Shown: one piece after another, positions 26,165 to 34,971 of the stretch
How positions within the stretch are numbered: the stretch's first letter is position 1
Layout: every line of letters begins with the position of its first letter
Origin: Paucimonas sp.
GTDB taxonomy: Bacteria; Pseudomonadota; Gammaproteobacteria; Pseudomonadales; Pseudomonadaceae
Direction of reading: 5' to 3'
NCBI GenBank assembly: GCA_031253995.1
Contig: JAIRVG010000045.1
Location: 20,153-84,152 of the forward strand
DNA: 64,000 nucleotides
Made by a program: the position numbers and the translations under genes
Notes under the pieces: model-generated
The model's input: only the letters and a program-made list of their open reading frames with translations
The model's database searches: none
Told to the model about the DNA's origin: nothing

Positions 26165-26183
26165 GATTGCGTCTGGTGCAACA
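26165..26183. promoter_or_regulatory. LysR-box-like site before the efflux operon
   Basis: This is an exact reverse complement of the 19-bp site at 25180-25198. It lies 82 bp before the MFS pump start, in the 106-bp gap after the regulator gene, where a LysR activator would bind. Confidence 0.75.
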
Positions 26184-26264
26184 GTAAGCTGCCAATAAGT
26201 CAGTTTTCGTCAGCATTCAAGGTTTTTAGACTTCTCCAGGTCAATTTGTTGCTGGAGATTTCTG

Positions 26265-27806
26265 ATGACATCCCTGTCCGTGCCCCTTGCTGCGCCCGCT
26301 GCCGCTCCTGCGGCTGCGGCCCCTGCGCAGCCGGCGTTCGGCCTGCAGGTGGTGGTCGGCTTGTTCGGAGTGCTGCTGGCCGTGCTTTGCGCCGGCCTCA
26401 ACGAGATGGTGACCAAGGTCTCGCTGGCCGATATCCGCGGCGCCATGGGCATCGGCGCCGACGAAGGCGCCTGGCTGGTGGCGGTGTACGCCGCCGCCTC
26501 GGTCTCGGCCATGGCCTTCGCGCCGTGGCTGGCGACAACCTTTTCCCTGCGTCGTTTCACCCTGTCCGCCATCGGCCTGTTCGCCGTGCTCGGGCTGGTC
26601 CAGCCCTATGCGCCGGACCTGCATAGCCTGATGCTGCTGCGCATCCTGCAAGGCCTGGCCTCCGGCGCGCTGCCGCCGATGCTGATGAGCGTGGCCCTGC
26701 GTTTCCTGCCGCCGGGGATCAAGGTCTACGGCCTGGCCTGCTACGCCCTGACCGCCACCTTCGGCCCCAACCTCGGCACGCCACTGGCCGGCCTGTGGAC
26801 CGAATATGTCGGCTGGCAGTGGTCGTTCTGGCAGATCATCCCGCCGTCGCTGCTGGCGATGTTCTGCGTCGGCTGGGGCCTGCCCCAGGACCCGCTGCGC
26901 CTGGAGCGCTTCCGCCAGCTGGACTGGCGCGGCGTGCTGCTCGGCCTGCCGGCGATCAGCGCGCTGGTGCTGGGCCTGACCCTGGGCGATCGCTGGGGCT
27001 GGTTCGACTCGCCGCTGATCTGCTGGCTGCTCGGCGGGGGCCTGGTACTGCTGGTGCTGTTCATGTTCAACGAGTGGTCCGAGCCGCTGCCGTTTTTCCA
27101 GCTGCGCATGCTCGGCCGGCGCAACCTCGCCTTCGCCCTGGTGACCCTGGCCGGGGTGCTGATCGTGCTCTCGGCGGCGATCAGCATTCCGTCGGCGTAC
27201 CTGGCGCAGATCCAGGGCTACCGGCCGGCGCAGACCAGCCCGCTGATGCTCCTGGTGGCGATGCCGCAACTGGTCTCGCTGCCGCTGGTGGCGGCGCTGT
27301 GCAACATCCGCGCGGTGGACTGCCGCTGGGTCCTGGCCTGTGGCCTGGGCATGCTGGCGCTGGCCTGCTTCGGCGGCACGCTGCTGACCTCCGAATGGAT
27401 TCGCGACAATTTCTACGTCCTGCAATTGCTGCACGTGTTCGGCCAGCCAATGGCGGTGCTGCCGCTGCTGATGCTGTCCACCAACGGCATGACCCCGCAG
27501 GAAGGCCCCTTCGCCTCGGCCTGGTTCAACACGGTCAAGGGCCTTGCCGCCGTGATCGCCAGCGGCCTGCTGGATGCCCTCGGCACCCTGCGCCGGCATT
27601 TCCACTCCACCCACCTGGCCGACAGCCTGGGCAACGCGCCGTTGATCGACGACAGCGCTGCCGGCCTGGCCCGGCGCATCCATGAACAGGCCCTGGTGCT
27701 GACCTCGGCCGACCTCTACCTGGTGGTGGGCTGCATCGCCGTGGCCCTGATCTGCCTGATTCCCTTCGTGCCTACCCGGGTCTACCCACCGCGCGCGGTG
27801 GCCTGA
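26265..27806 (+). CDS. DHA2-family multidrug MFS pump (EmrB-like)
   Basis: A 513-residue inner-membrane pump with about 14 spans. The first span follows a 30-residue Ala/Pro-rich lead (VVGLFGVLLAVLCAGLNEMV), and DIRGAMGIGADEGAWLVAVYAAASV and LQGLASGALPPMLMSVAL are typical of the DHA2 group. It uses the proton gradient to expel drugs through its adaptor and outer-membrane partner encoded next. The variant of motif C differs from that of EmrB of E. coli, so the substrate cannot be given. Confidence 0.87.
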   Translation: MTSLSVPLAAPAAAPAAAAPAQPAFGLQVVVGLFGVLLAVLCAGLNEMVTKVSLADIRGAMGIGADEGAWLVAVYAAASVSAMAFAPWLATTFSLRRFTLSAIGLFAVLGLVQPYAPDLHSLMLLRILQGLASGALPPMLMSVALRFLPPGIKVYGLACYALTATFGPNLGTPLAGLWTEYVGWQWSFWQIIPPSLLAMFCVGWGLPQDPLRLERFRQLDWRGVLLGLPAISALVLGLTLGDRWGWFDSPLICWLLGGGLVLLVLFMFNEWSEPLPFFQLRMLGRRNLAFALVTLAGVLIVLSAAISIPSAYLAQIQGYRPAQTSPLMLLVAMPQLVSLPLVAALCNIRAVDCRWVLACGLGMLALACFGGTLLTSEWIRDNFYVLQLLHVFGQPMAVLPLLMLSTNGMTPQEGPFASAWFNTVKGLAAVIASGLLDALGTLRRHFHSTHLADSLGNAPLIDDSAAGLARRIHEQALVLTSADLYLVVGCIAVALICLIPFVPTRVYPPRAVA

Positions 27807-27833
27807 GCCCAAAAGAATTCGAGATTTGCCAAG

Positions 27834-28895
27834 ATGACCAACACCCGCAAGAACATCCTCATCGGCTCGGCGCTCGCCATTGCCGTCCTCGCCGCCATCG
27901 CTGGCCCGCACCTGCTCGGCAATGACCACCGGCAGAGCACCAACGACGCCTACGTCAGCGCCGACTACACGGTGGTCGCGCCGAAGGTGGCCGGCTTCAT
28001 CAAGGAGGTGCTGGTGGAAGACAACCAGCGGGTCCAGGCCGGGCAGTTGCTGGCCACCCTCGACGACCGCGACTACCAGGCCGCGCTGGACGCCGCCCAG
28101 GCCCAGTTGCTGGTGGCCCGGGCGCAGAGCGCCGATGCCCGCGCCACCCTGGAACGCCAGGCCGCACTGATCGCCCAGGCCGACGCGGCGGTGAAGGCGG
28201 CGCAGGCCGAGGCGGCCTTCGCCGACCATGAAGTGACCCGCTACAGCCGCCTCGCCGAGCAAGGCGCCGGCACCGTGCAGAACGCCCAGCAGGCGCGCAG
28301 CGGGGTGGACCAGGCCCGCGCCCGGCTGGCCAACGCCCAGGCCGCGCTGCTGGCGACGCGCAAGCAGGTGGACATCCTCGAAGCCCAGGTGGCCAGTGCC
28401 GACGGCCAGCTCAAGCGCGCCGAGGCCGGGCTGGAAAAGGCCAACCTGGACCTGTCCTACACCCGCATCGTCGCCCCGGTGGACGGCATGGTCGGCGAGC
28501 GTGCGCTGCGGGTCGGCGCCTACGTCAACCCGGGGGCACGGCTGCTCTCGGTGGTGCCGCTGAGCCAGGCGTACGTACTGGGCAATTTCCAGGAAACCCA
28601 GCTCACCCACGTGCAGCCCGGCCAGCCGGTGAACATCAGCGTCGACACCTTCTCCGGCGAGACCCTGCGCGGCCATGTCGAGAGCATCGCCCCGGCCACC
28701 GGGGTGACCTTCGCCGCGGTCAAGCCGGATAACGCCACCGGCAACTTCACCAAGGTGGTCCAGCGCATCCCGGTGAAGATCGTGTTCGACGCCGACCAGC
28801 CGCTGCTCGAACGCCTGCGCGTGGGCATGTCGGTGGAAGCGACCATCGATACCCGGGGCGATGTCCTGGCCGGCAAGGAGGTCACCGCACGATGA
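27834..28895 (+). CDS. HlyD/EmrA-family membrane fusion protein
   Basis: A 353-residue periplasmic adaptor anchored by one N-terminal span (ILIGSALAIAVLAAIAGPHLL). Next come the lipoyl half-motif (DAYVSADYTVVAPKVAGFI), a long Ala/Gln-rich coiled coil (about 85-195) and the second half (LSYTRIVAPVDGMVGERAL), then a beta-barrel part. It joins the MFS pump to the outer-membrane channel. It lies 27 bp after the pump and overlaps the next gene by four bases. Confidence 0.9.
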   Translation: MTNTRKNILIGSALAIAVLAAIAGPHLLGNDHRQSTNDAYVSADYTVVAPKVAGFIKEVLVEDNQRVQAGQLLATLDDRDYQAALDAAQAQLLVARAQSADARATLERQAALIAQADAAVKAAQAEAAFADHEVTRYSRLAEQGAGTVQNAQQARSGVDQARARLANAQAALLATRKQVDILEAQVASADGQLKRAEAGLEKANLDLSYTRIVAPVDGMVGERALRVGAYVNPGARLLSVVPLSQAYVLGNFQETQLTHVQPGQPVNISVDTFSGETLRGHVESIAPATGVTFAAVKPDNATGNFTKVVQRIPVKIVFDADQPLLERLRVGMSVEATIDTRGDVLAGKEVTAR

Positions 28896-30325
28896 ACAGC
28901 CTGTTTCGCCTGAGCCCGCTGCTGCTCGGCCTGGTCCTGGCCGGCTGCACCCTGGGCCCGGATTTCCGGCGGCCCGACAGCCAGGCGCCGCAACAGTGGG
29001 CCGCGCTGCAGGGCGAGGCCGCGCCGAGCCAGCCCCAGGCCGAGCCGCTGGAGTTGCGCTGGTGGGAAAGTTTTCATGATGCCCGTCTCAGCGCCCTGGT
29101 CCAGCGGGTCGCCGATAACAACCTCGACCTGCGCATGGCCAGCGCCCGCCTGGCGCAAAGTCGCGCCTTGCGCAGCAGCATCGCCGCCGAGCAATCGCCG
29201 TCGGTGGATATGAATGCCGGCTACAGTCGCGCGCGTAACAGCGCCGAAGGTCTCAGCGACCCGTCGGGCAATGGCGGCAAGGCGGCGTACAACCTGTGGC
29301 AGGGCGACCTGGTCGCGGGCTGGGAGCTGGACCTGTGGGGGCGGGTGCGGCGTCAGGTGGAAGCCGCCGATGCCAGCGTCGAAGTGGCCGAGAACGACCG
29401 TCGCGGCGTGGTGCTCGCGCTGCTGGCGGAAACCGCCGGTGACTACATCCAGCTGCGTGCCGTGCAGCGCACCCTGGCGGTGACCCGCGACAACCTCAAG
29501 GTTGCGCAACACAGCCTGAAGCTCTCCAACGACCGCCAGGCCCAGGGGGTTGCCACCCGTCTCGACGTGGCCCAGGCCAGCGCCCAGGTAGCGTCGATCG
29601 AAGCGCGCCTGCCAACCCTGGAAGCGCGGCAGGCCGATCTTATCAACGCCCTGAGCCTGCTGGCCGCCGAGCCACCGCGCAGCCTGCAGGACGACCTGCT
29701 GGCACCGGCCGACCTGCCGGCACCGCAACAGCGCTTCGCCATTGGCCTGCCGTCGGAACTGGCCGAGCGGCGTCCGGATATCCGCCAGGCCGAGGCCCGG
29801 CTGCATGCCGCCACGGCCAGCATTGGCGTGGCCAAGGCGGATTTCTATCCGAGCATCCGCCTGTCTGGAAACTTCGGTTTCCAGGCCATGCAGCTCAGTG
29901 ATTTCGGCGCCTGGGATTCCCGTCGTTTCGCCATCGGCCCGCAGGTATCGCTGCCGATCTTCGAGGGGGGACGGCTGAGTGGTGTGCTTGAGTTGCGCGA
30001 GGCGCAGCAGCAGGAAGCGGCGCTGAATTATCGCCAGGTGGTGCTGCGTGCCTGGCATGAGATCGATGATGTGCTGCGGCTGTACAATGCCAGTCAGTTG
30101 CGTCGCGATCACCTGGCCGAGGCGGTGCAGCAGAACCGCATCGCCCTGGAAACCGCGCAGCGCCAGTATGTCGAGGGTGCGGTGGACTTCCTCAATGTGC
30201 TCAGCGTGCAGGGTGCGCTGCTGGCCAGCGAGGAACAGTGGATCGACAGCTCGGCGGCGGTGTCCCAGGCGCTGGTGGGGTTGTACAAGGCGCTGGGCGG
30301 GGGCTGGCAGGCCTTCGACCTGTAG
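28892..30325 (+). CDS. Outer-membrane efflux lipoprotein (NodT/OprM family)
   Basis: A 477-residue TolC-like channel protein. The lipobox LVLAGC gives a lipidated Cys at residue 19, after the signal sequence LSPLLLGLVLAGC. Two repeated halves of long helices and short strands follow, with LRWWESFHDARLSALVQRV and LPSELAERRPDIRQAEARLHAAT as the typical family landmarks. It completes the three-part pump. Its ATG overlaps the end of the adaptor gene. Confidence 0.9.
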   Translation: MNSLFRLSPLLLGLVLAGCTLGPDFRRPDSQAPQQWAALQGEAAPSQPQAEPLELRWWESFHDARLSALVQRVADNNLDLRMASARLAQSRALRSSIAAEQSPSVDMNAGYSRARNSAEGLSDPSGNGGKAAYNLWQGDLVAGWELDLWGRVRRQVEAADASVEVAENDRRGVVLALLAETAGDYIQLRAVQRTLAVTRDNLKVAQHSLKLSNDRQAQGVATRLDVAQASAQVASIEARLPTLEARQADLINALSLLAAEPPRSLQDDLLAPADLPAPQQRFAIGLPSELAERRPDIRQAEARLHAATASIGVAKADFYPSIRLSGNFGFQAMQLSDFGAWDSRRFAIGPQVSLPIFEGGRLSGVLELREAQQQEAALNYRQVVLRAWHEIDDVLRLYNASQLRRDHLAEAVQQNRIALETAQRQYVEGAVDFLNVLSVQGALLASEEQWIDSSAAVSQALVGLYKALGGGWQAFDL

Positions 30326-30338
30326 GAGCGTCCCGCAT

Positions 30339-31163
30339 TCACAGTTGGCGATCCAACCCGAACTTCTTCTTCAGCACCTTCTGCAGCAACCCACTCGGCA
30401 TCCAGTTGGCCAGCAGCGGCAACGCCCGGCTGCCATTGCCCAGCCTGACCAGCCCCGGCACCGGCGACTTGCCCACCGCCTGCAACACCCCCTGGGCAAA
30501 CTCGCTGGCTGGGGTCGGCCGGTCCTGCGACGCCCGGGCCCGGGCCCGGATGTTCTCGCGCAGCGGCCACCACGGCGAGTCCGGCCGCAACACCTGCTCC
30601 GCCTGATACCCGGCATTGCTGGCGAAGCTCGACTGGATCGCCCCCGGCTGCACCTCCAGCACCCGCACCCCGAACGGCGCCAGCTCCAGACGCAGGGCAT
30701 CGCTCAAGGCATGCACCGCCGCCTTCGACGCGCAATAGGCGCCGGCGAACGGCGTCACCAGCACCCCGGACACACTGCCGATATTCACCACCAGCCCACG
30801 GCTGCGGCGCAGCGCGCCGAACAGCGCGCGGGTCACGCCGACCACGGCGAAGACATTGGTCTCGAACTGCTGGCGCAGCGCTTCGACCCCGCCATCCAGC
30901 AGCGGCCCCATGGCGCCGTAGCCGGCATTGTTGATCAGCACGTCGAGTCCGCCATGCTCGCGCTCGATGGCCTCGGCCAGTTGCTGCAGCGCCTGCCCGT
31001 CGTTCACATCCAGCTTCCACACGCGAAACCCTGCGGTCTCCAGCTGCTCCACGTCCTCGGCGCGGCGTGCCGTGGCCCACACGGTGTAGCCGGCATCACG
31101 AAAGGTGTCGGCCAGGGCGCGGCCGATGCCGCTGGAACATCCGGTGATCAGGGCGACAGGCAT
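30339..31163 (-). CDS. SDR-family oxidoreductase
   Basis: A 274-residue classical short-chain dehydrogenase. TGCSSGIGRALADTF binds cofactor, NNAGYGAMGPLLDGG follows, and the catalytic Tyr-x-x-x-Lys is in AYCASKAAVHALSDALRLEL. Its sequence type is the 17-beta-hydroxysteroid-dehydrogenase/retinol-dehydrogenase-like group. The substrate is unknown. It lies 57 bp downstream of the RHS gene on the same strand, but looks like a housekeeping gene rather than an immunity gene. Confidence 0.85.
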   Translation of the reverse strand: MPVALITGCSSGIGRALADTFRDAGYTVWATARRAEDVEQLETAGFRVWKLDVNDGQALQQLAEAIEREHGGLDVLINNAGYGAMGPLLDGGVEALRQQFETNVFAVVGVTRALFGALRRSRGLVVNIGSVSGVLVTPFAGAYCASKAAVHALSDALRLELAPFGVRVLEVQPGAIQSSFASNAGYQAEQVLRPDSPWWPLRENIRARARASQDRPTPASEFAQGVLQAVGKSPVPGLVRLGNGSRALPLLANWMPSGLLQKVLKKKFGLDRQL

Positions 31164-31220
31164 GAACGCAGTCCTTTGAAAGCAGAGGGAGCAGCGATCA
31201 TAGCCCGTATTCGCCGACCT

Positions 31221-34007
31221 TCAACGCCCCGCGCATTTGCGAAACAGGTTGAGGAATCCGCCTGGCCTGCGCGGTACCACTGCACGCTGGGGTAACGGCT
31301 CGGTAGCGCGCGACTGTCGGGGCGGCGCGCGCCGGGCCGGGGTCGCCGCTGTGCGTGCCTTTTCGGCGCGACGCTGATGGACCTCGTCGAGACTCAAACC
31401 CTCGTCATCCATCTCGAAGAGCACGTTGAGCACCGGGTTGTCCTGGTGATCCCGGCGGGCGGCATCCCACAGCCCTTCCGCCTTCAGGTGGTCGATCAGC
31501 TTGGCCTTGTCGCGACGAAAACCGCGGACCAGGTCAGCGTAATGCTCGGGACCGGTCACACCCTCCAGACGTGCCTGGCTGGCGAAGCCGGCGGACTCGG
31601 CAATCGGCACATAGCTCAGGTTGCCGGCGCCGGGCGCCAGCTCTTTGAGCAGGGCGTTCACCTCGTCGACCGCCGCCGGCGGCTTGTAGTGCCCCGAGTG
31701 GTTGCTGAAGCGGATCTGCCCGTTGCTGCCGCGCTGGATCAGGCCGGCGAACAGCGGCAGGCCCATGCCGGGCTGGATGCCCATGTGCTGGTGCTCGGTG
31801 TTGGTGAAGAGGCGCAGGGCGTCATGGCTGTCGCGGAACATGGCCACCGCGCTGCCTTCATCGGACAGCGACCAGACCGGCGTTTCGCCTTGCAGCGGGT
31901 CCATGCCCCTGGTGTAGACCGAGCGCGACGGCACGAACCCCTGGCCGCCGGCGTCCCACAGCAGTTCCTCGTACCAGCCGCTGTCGATCGAAAGGCTGGT
32001 CGGATCGAGCACATCCACCAGCAGGATATCCACCGGGATCTTCACCGTGCCCTGCTGATCGCCGAAGCCGAGGGGGTTGTTGGCAACCATCCGGTAGCGG
32101 TTGAGTCCATCGGCGCTGCCAGCCGGGTCGGGGTTGATCCAGCGTTGCAACCACGGCGCGTAGTAGCGCAGGCCGTAGTAGTAGAGACCGCTGGCATCCA
32201 GTTCCTTGCCCGCATAGCGGCGCCACTTGCAGCGCGCCTCGCTGCTGCTGGCCGCGGCCCACCAGGCGGTGCCGCCAAAGGGATAGTGGATTTCCTGGCT
32301 GAGCAGCACGGCGTGCGCGTCGACTTCCAGGCTGTGTGAGCCCAGGTGATCGCGCAGCGAATAGCGCTGCTGGTCGTTGTCGATCCGGTCCGGCAGGCCC
32401 TGTTCCCAGTGCAGCACCTGCGCCACCCCGCAGAGCATCACCTGCAGGCGTTCACCGCTGGCCTCGTCGTCGCGTAGTTCCAGGCCGGGCAGGTAGCGCA
32501 CCTCGGCGTGCAGGCTGCGTGCGGCGGCCAGGCGCTGCTGCACCTTGCGCAGACGCTGGCCGGCACTGTCGTAGACATAGCGCTCCTGATCGTCTGCCGC
32601 GAGCTGGCGAACCACCAGGCTGACGCGTTCGAGCTGCTGGCGCAGGTTCCAGTGCAGTTCCTGGCCGGGGAGCAGCCTGAGCAGGTTGCCCGCGCTATCG
32701 AACGCGCTGTCGACGTCATCGCGCCGGGTGTCCAGCGGCAAGGCGCGATTGCTCCCGGGGGCGACCTGCATCTCGCGGGTGTAGCCGTGGCTGCCGACAT
32801 GGCGCAGGAGCAGCAGGTTGCCCGCGGCATCGTAGTCGTAATGCTGGCGGTAGTTGCTCTGCCGCGCCGGGTCGACGGGCAGCGGCTGCAGCGGCGGCAG
32901 GCCCGGGCCGGGGCTGGCGTCGAGCAGTTCATGGCCGCTGGCTTCGACCAGTTGGTAGAGGCTGTCGTAGCGGTAGGTGCAGCGCGGTTCGATGCGCTGG
33001 TTGGCGAAGTGGCGGACGGGCATGGCCTGGTCGACCAGCTCGACCAGGTTGCCGCAGGGGTCGTGCTGGTAGTGCAGGTCTTGCAGCACCGGCTGCCCGG
33101 GAACGCCGTGCTGAAGGCTCTGCAAACGGCCATTGGCCGGGTCGCGGGTGTAGCGGCTGAGCACGCCATTGCCGGCGGTCTGCTGCTCGACCTGCCCCCA
33201 GGCGTCGTAGACGACATGGCTGAGCAGTTGCGTGGGCGTGCTGCTTCCGGCCAGGCGCAGGGCTATCGGCCCGGGTCGGGCGCCGAGGGTGTGGCTGAAG
33301 AGTGTCTGGTTGCCCCGCGCATCGGTGCGCGAGATCAACTGGCCGGTCGCGTCGTGCTGCTCGGCGGTGCTGAAGCCTTCGCCGTTTTCCAGCAACGCAT
33401 CGCGCTCGGCAACTGCAACTGGCCAGTCCACCGGATCGAGTGCCTGGAGGAAATGCCGGGTCTGCCGGCTGAGCGCACCGCCCAGCGAGTAGCCGTGCAG
33501 ATGCAGGGTGCCGCCGGGGTCGTCGTGACGCAGCAGGCGGCCACACTGGTTGCGGGCAGCGAACTCGGGATCGGCACCGGCATAGGCGAAGCGCTCGCTG
33601 ATGTGTTCGCTGCCTTGGGCTGCGGTTTCACCTGTTTCCAGGGGGCGCAGCAGGTCGTCATGGCGCAGGTGCCGGCGGGTGCCGCGGCTGTCCCAGGTCA
33701 GCACGGGCAGGCCGGTTTCTGCCGGCAGTCGCAGGTTCCAGCCGGCATCCACGCTGTCGCTGAACAGCACCTGGCCCGACAGGCCATGCACCTGCCGCAG
33801 GTTGGCTGTGCTGCCCTGGGCCCACAGGCGCGGGTCCCAACTGGCCTGGTGGTGACCGGCGGCAGTGTGCTGATGGCGTTCGATGCGCGCTTGCGGCATC
33901 TGCTCGCTGCTCGCCCGGCAGTAACCGACCGTGCGCAGCGGCAGGCCGCGAGGCTCGACCACGGCGAGGGTCGGCGTGTGGGTGTGGGGGGACGCGGTAG
34001 TGTGCAA
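31221..34007 (-). CDS. RHS-repeat protein, TcC-like, with unrecognised C-terminal toxin candidate
   Basis: A 928-residue protein. The N-terminus (TPTLAVVEPRGLPLRTVGY) and YD-repeats such as YRYDSLYQLVEASGHE match TcC, the cocoon-forming component of insecticidal Tc complexes. The RHS core ends in YYGLRYYAPWLQRWINPD and DGLNRYRMVANNP near residue 645, the self-cleavage boundary. The following 283 residues are a different domain, containing IRFSNHSGHYKPP and a strongly basic tail ending LNLFRKCAGR. No TcA or TcB gene is present. The start appears to be TTG at 34007 with poor ribosome-binding sequence, two bases after the small gene before it. Probably a polymorphic toxin. Confidence 0.85.
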   Translation of the reverse strand: MHTTASPHTHTPTLAVVEPRGLPLRTVGYCRASSEQMPQARIERHQHTAAGHHQASWDPRLWAQGSTANLRQVHGLSGQVLFSDSVDAGWNLRLPAETGLPVLTWDSRGTRRHLRHDDLLRPLETGETAAQGSEHISERFAYAGADPEFAARNQCGRLLRHDDPGGTLHLHGYSLGGALSRQTRHFLQALDPVDWPVAVAERDALLENGEGFSTAEQHDATGQLISRTDARGNQTLFSHTLGARPGPIALRLAGSSTPTQLLSHVVYDAWGQVEQQTAGNGVLSRYTRDPANGRLQSLQHGVPGQPVLQDLHYQHDPCGNLVELVDQAMPVRHFANQRIEPRCTYRYDSLYQLVEASGHELLDASPGPGLPPLQPLPVDPARQSNYRQHYDYDAAGNLLLLRHVGSHGYTREMQVAPGSNRALPLDTRRDDVDSAFDSAGNLLRLLPGQELHWNLRQQLERVSLVVRQLAADDQERYVYDSAGQRLRKVQQRLAAARSLHAEVRYLPGLELRDDEASGERLQVMLCGVAQVLHWEQGLPDRIDNDQQRYSLRDHLGSHSLEVDAHAVLLSQEIHYPFGGTAWWAAASSSEARCKWRRYAGKELDASGLYYYGLRYYAPWLQRWINPDPAGSADGLNRYRMVANNPLGFGDQQGTVKIPVDILLVDVLDPTSLSIDSGWYEELLWDAGGQGFVPSRSVYTRGMDPLQGETPVWSLSDEGSAVAMFRDSHDALRLFTNTEHQHMGIQPGMGLPLFAGLIQRGSNGQIRFSNHSGHYKPPAAVDEVNALLKELAPGAGNLSYVPIAESAGFASQARLEGVTGPEHYADLVRGFRRDKAKLIDHLKAEGLWDAARRDHQDNPVLNVLFEMDDEGLSLDEVHQRRAEKARTAATPARRAPPRQSRATEPLPQRAVVPRRPGGFLNLFRKCAGR

Positions 34008-34008
34008 G

Positions 34009-34356
34009 TCAGTACAACCGCTTCAGCGCCCGGTCGATCTCCTGGCAACGGGTAACGTGCAGGGTCGTCGGCAGGTGGTTGCTCGGCAGCAGCACCTGCG
34101 CCGGGGCGTCGATCTGCCAGTCCTGCAACAGGCGCTTGAGGGCCTTGGCGTCGCTTGGGGCCCGGTAATCGTCGAGGTCGAGTTCATAGAAAACGAACTG
34201 CGGCAGCATGGCTGCCAGGTGCTGGACATGGCTGAGCAGGGCCGAGGGCTGCGGTGCGCTGGAGCAGCCGACGAGCATCAGGCCGGGCTTGCCGCGCTCA
34301 TCGGTCGTCAGCAGGGTTTCCACGGAATCGACGGTATCGAGGCGCTTTACGTCCAT
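34009..34356 (-). CDS. Small protein before the RHS gene, function unknown (thioredoxin-like fold possible)
   Basis: A 115-residue soluble acidic/neutral protein, MDVKRLDTVDSVETLL at the start, then GKPGLMLVGCSSAPQPSALLS, FVFYELDLDDYRA and DAPAQVLLPSNHLPTT. The order of strand, Cys-containing turn and late cis-Pro-like loop suggests a thioredoxin-like fold without a CxxC pair. ATG 34356 is preceded by GGAAG. Its stop is two bases before the RHS start, so the two are co-expressed. It may be a chaperone or immunity partner; neither is shown. Confidence 0.6.
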   Translation of the reverse strand: MDVKRLDTVDSVETLLTTDERGKPGLMLVGCSSAPQPSALLSHVQHLAAMLPQFVFYELDLDDYRAPSDAKALKRLLQDWQIDAPAQVLLPSNHLPTTLHVTRCQEIDRALKRLY

Positions 34357-34434
34357 GGCTTGCTTCCTTTGCAGCAGGCTGTGCATGAACGCTATTCAAC
34401 ACCTGTGCGGTGTTTGTGGAAACTGACAAAAATG

Positions 34435-34899
34435 CTAGTCGGCGAAGCTGCCCTGCAGGTGTTCGGCACGGAATTCGAGAGTCTGCGGACGGTAGCCGGA
34501 ACGCAGCGGCGGCAGCGGCAGGCAGTCGCTCCAGTCGGCGCCGGCCTGGAGTTCGCCGGGGCCGCGGTAGCGTGGCGCGGCGTAGGTGTTCTCGGCCAGG
34601 TTGACGCTATCGCCGGGGGCATAGGCGGCGACGCGCCAGCGCAGTTCCACCAGCGGCACGTCGTTGCCGTTGTTCATCTTCACCCGCAGCGGCCGGCCGG
34701 CGGGGCATTCCTGCGGCACGTAGTCCAGGCGCAGTTCCAGGCGGGCCAGCTGGCGCGCCTCGCGGTTGTCCAGCCAGACCACCCAGGCCCCGACCATGAC
34801 CAGCCCGAGCAGCGCCGCCAGCGACACCGGCAGGGCCTTGGCCGGGTAGCGCAGGAGCAGGACCAGCCAGGTGAGGATGAGCAGGATGCCGATGATCAT
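34435..34899 (-). CDS. Small membrane protein downstream of algA, function unknown
   Basis: A 154-residue protein with two N-terminal membrane spans (IIGILLILTWLVLLL and VSLAALLGLVMVGAWVVWL) and a ~100-residue domain outside, containing YVPQECPAGRPLRVKMNNGNDVPLV and two Cys residues that could pair. It begins 11 bp after the long hairpin that follows algA, on the same strand. It could be a read-through part of the alginate transcript. I recognise no family. Confidence 0.7.
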   Translation of the reverse strand: MIIGILLILTWLVLLLRYPAKALPVSLAALLGLVMVGAWVVWLDNREARQLARLELRLDYVPQECPAGRPLRVKMNNGNDVPLVELRWRVAAYAPGDSVNLAENTYAAPRYRGPGELQAGADWSDCLPLPPLRSGYRPQTLEFRAEHLQGSFAD

Positions 34900-34909
34900 G
34901 GGGATGTCC

Positions 34910-34962
34910 GGAAATGACAGATCCCCTGATCCTAGCGGGAGGTCAGGGGATCTGTCATTTCC
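34910..34962. terminator. 20-bp perfect hairpin after algA
   Basis: GGAAATGACAGATCCCCTGA and its exact reverse complement are separated by a 13-base loop, beginning 10 bp after the algA stop. No T-tract follows on the minus strand. It may protect the 3' end of the alginate mRNA or act as a weak terminator before the next gene. Confidence 0.7.
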
Positions 34963-34971
34963 GCGGGGCGG

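Noticed and set aside
26241..28676. An 811-codon minus-strand frame opposite the efflux pump and adaptor
   Set aside because: It is an antisense shadow of two clearly recognised genes; composition is Gln/Gly/His-rich without domains.
30339..31163. SDR gene after the RHS toxin considered as immunity gene
   Set aside because: It has all catalytic motifs of a normal SDR enzyme and a separate ribosome site; immunity proteins are usually small and non-enzymatic.
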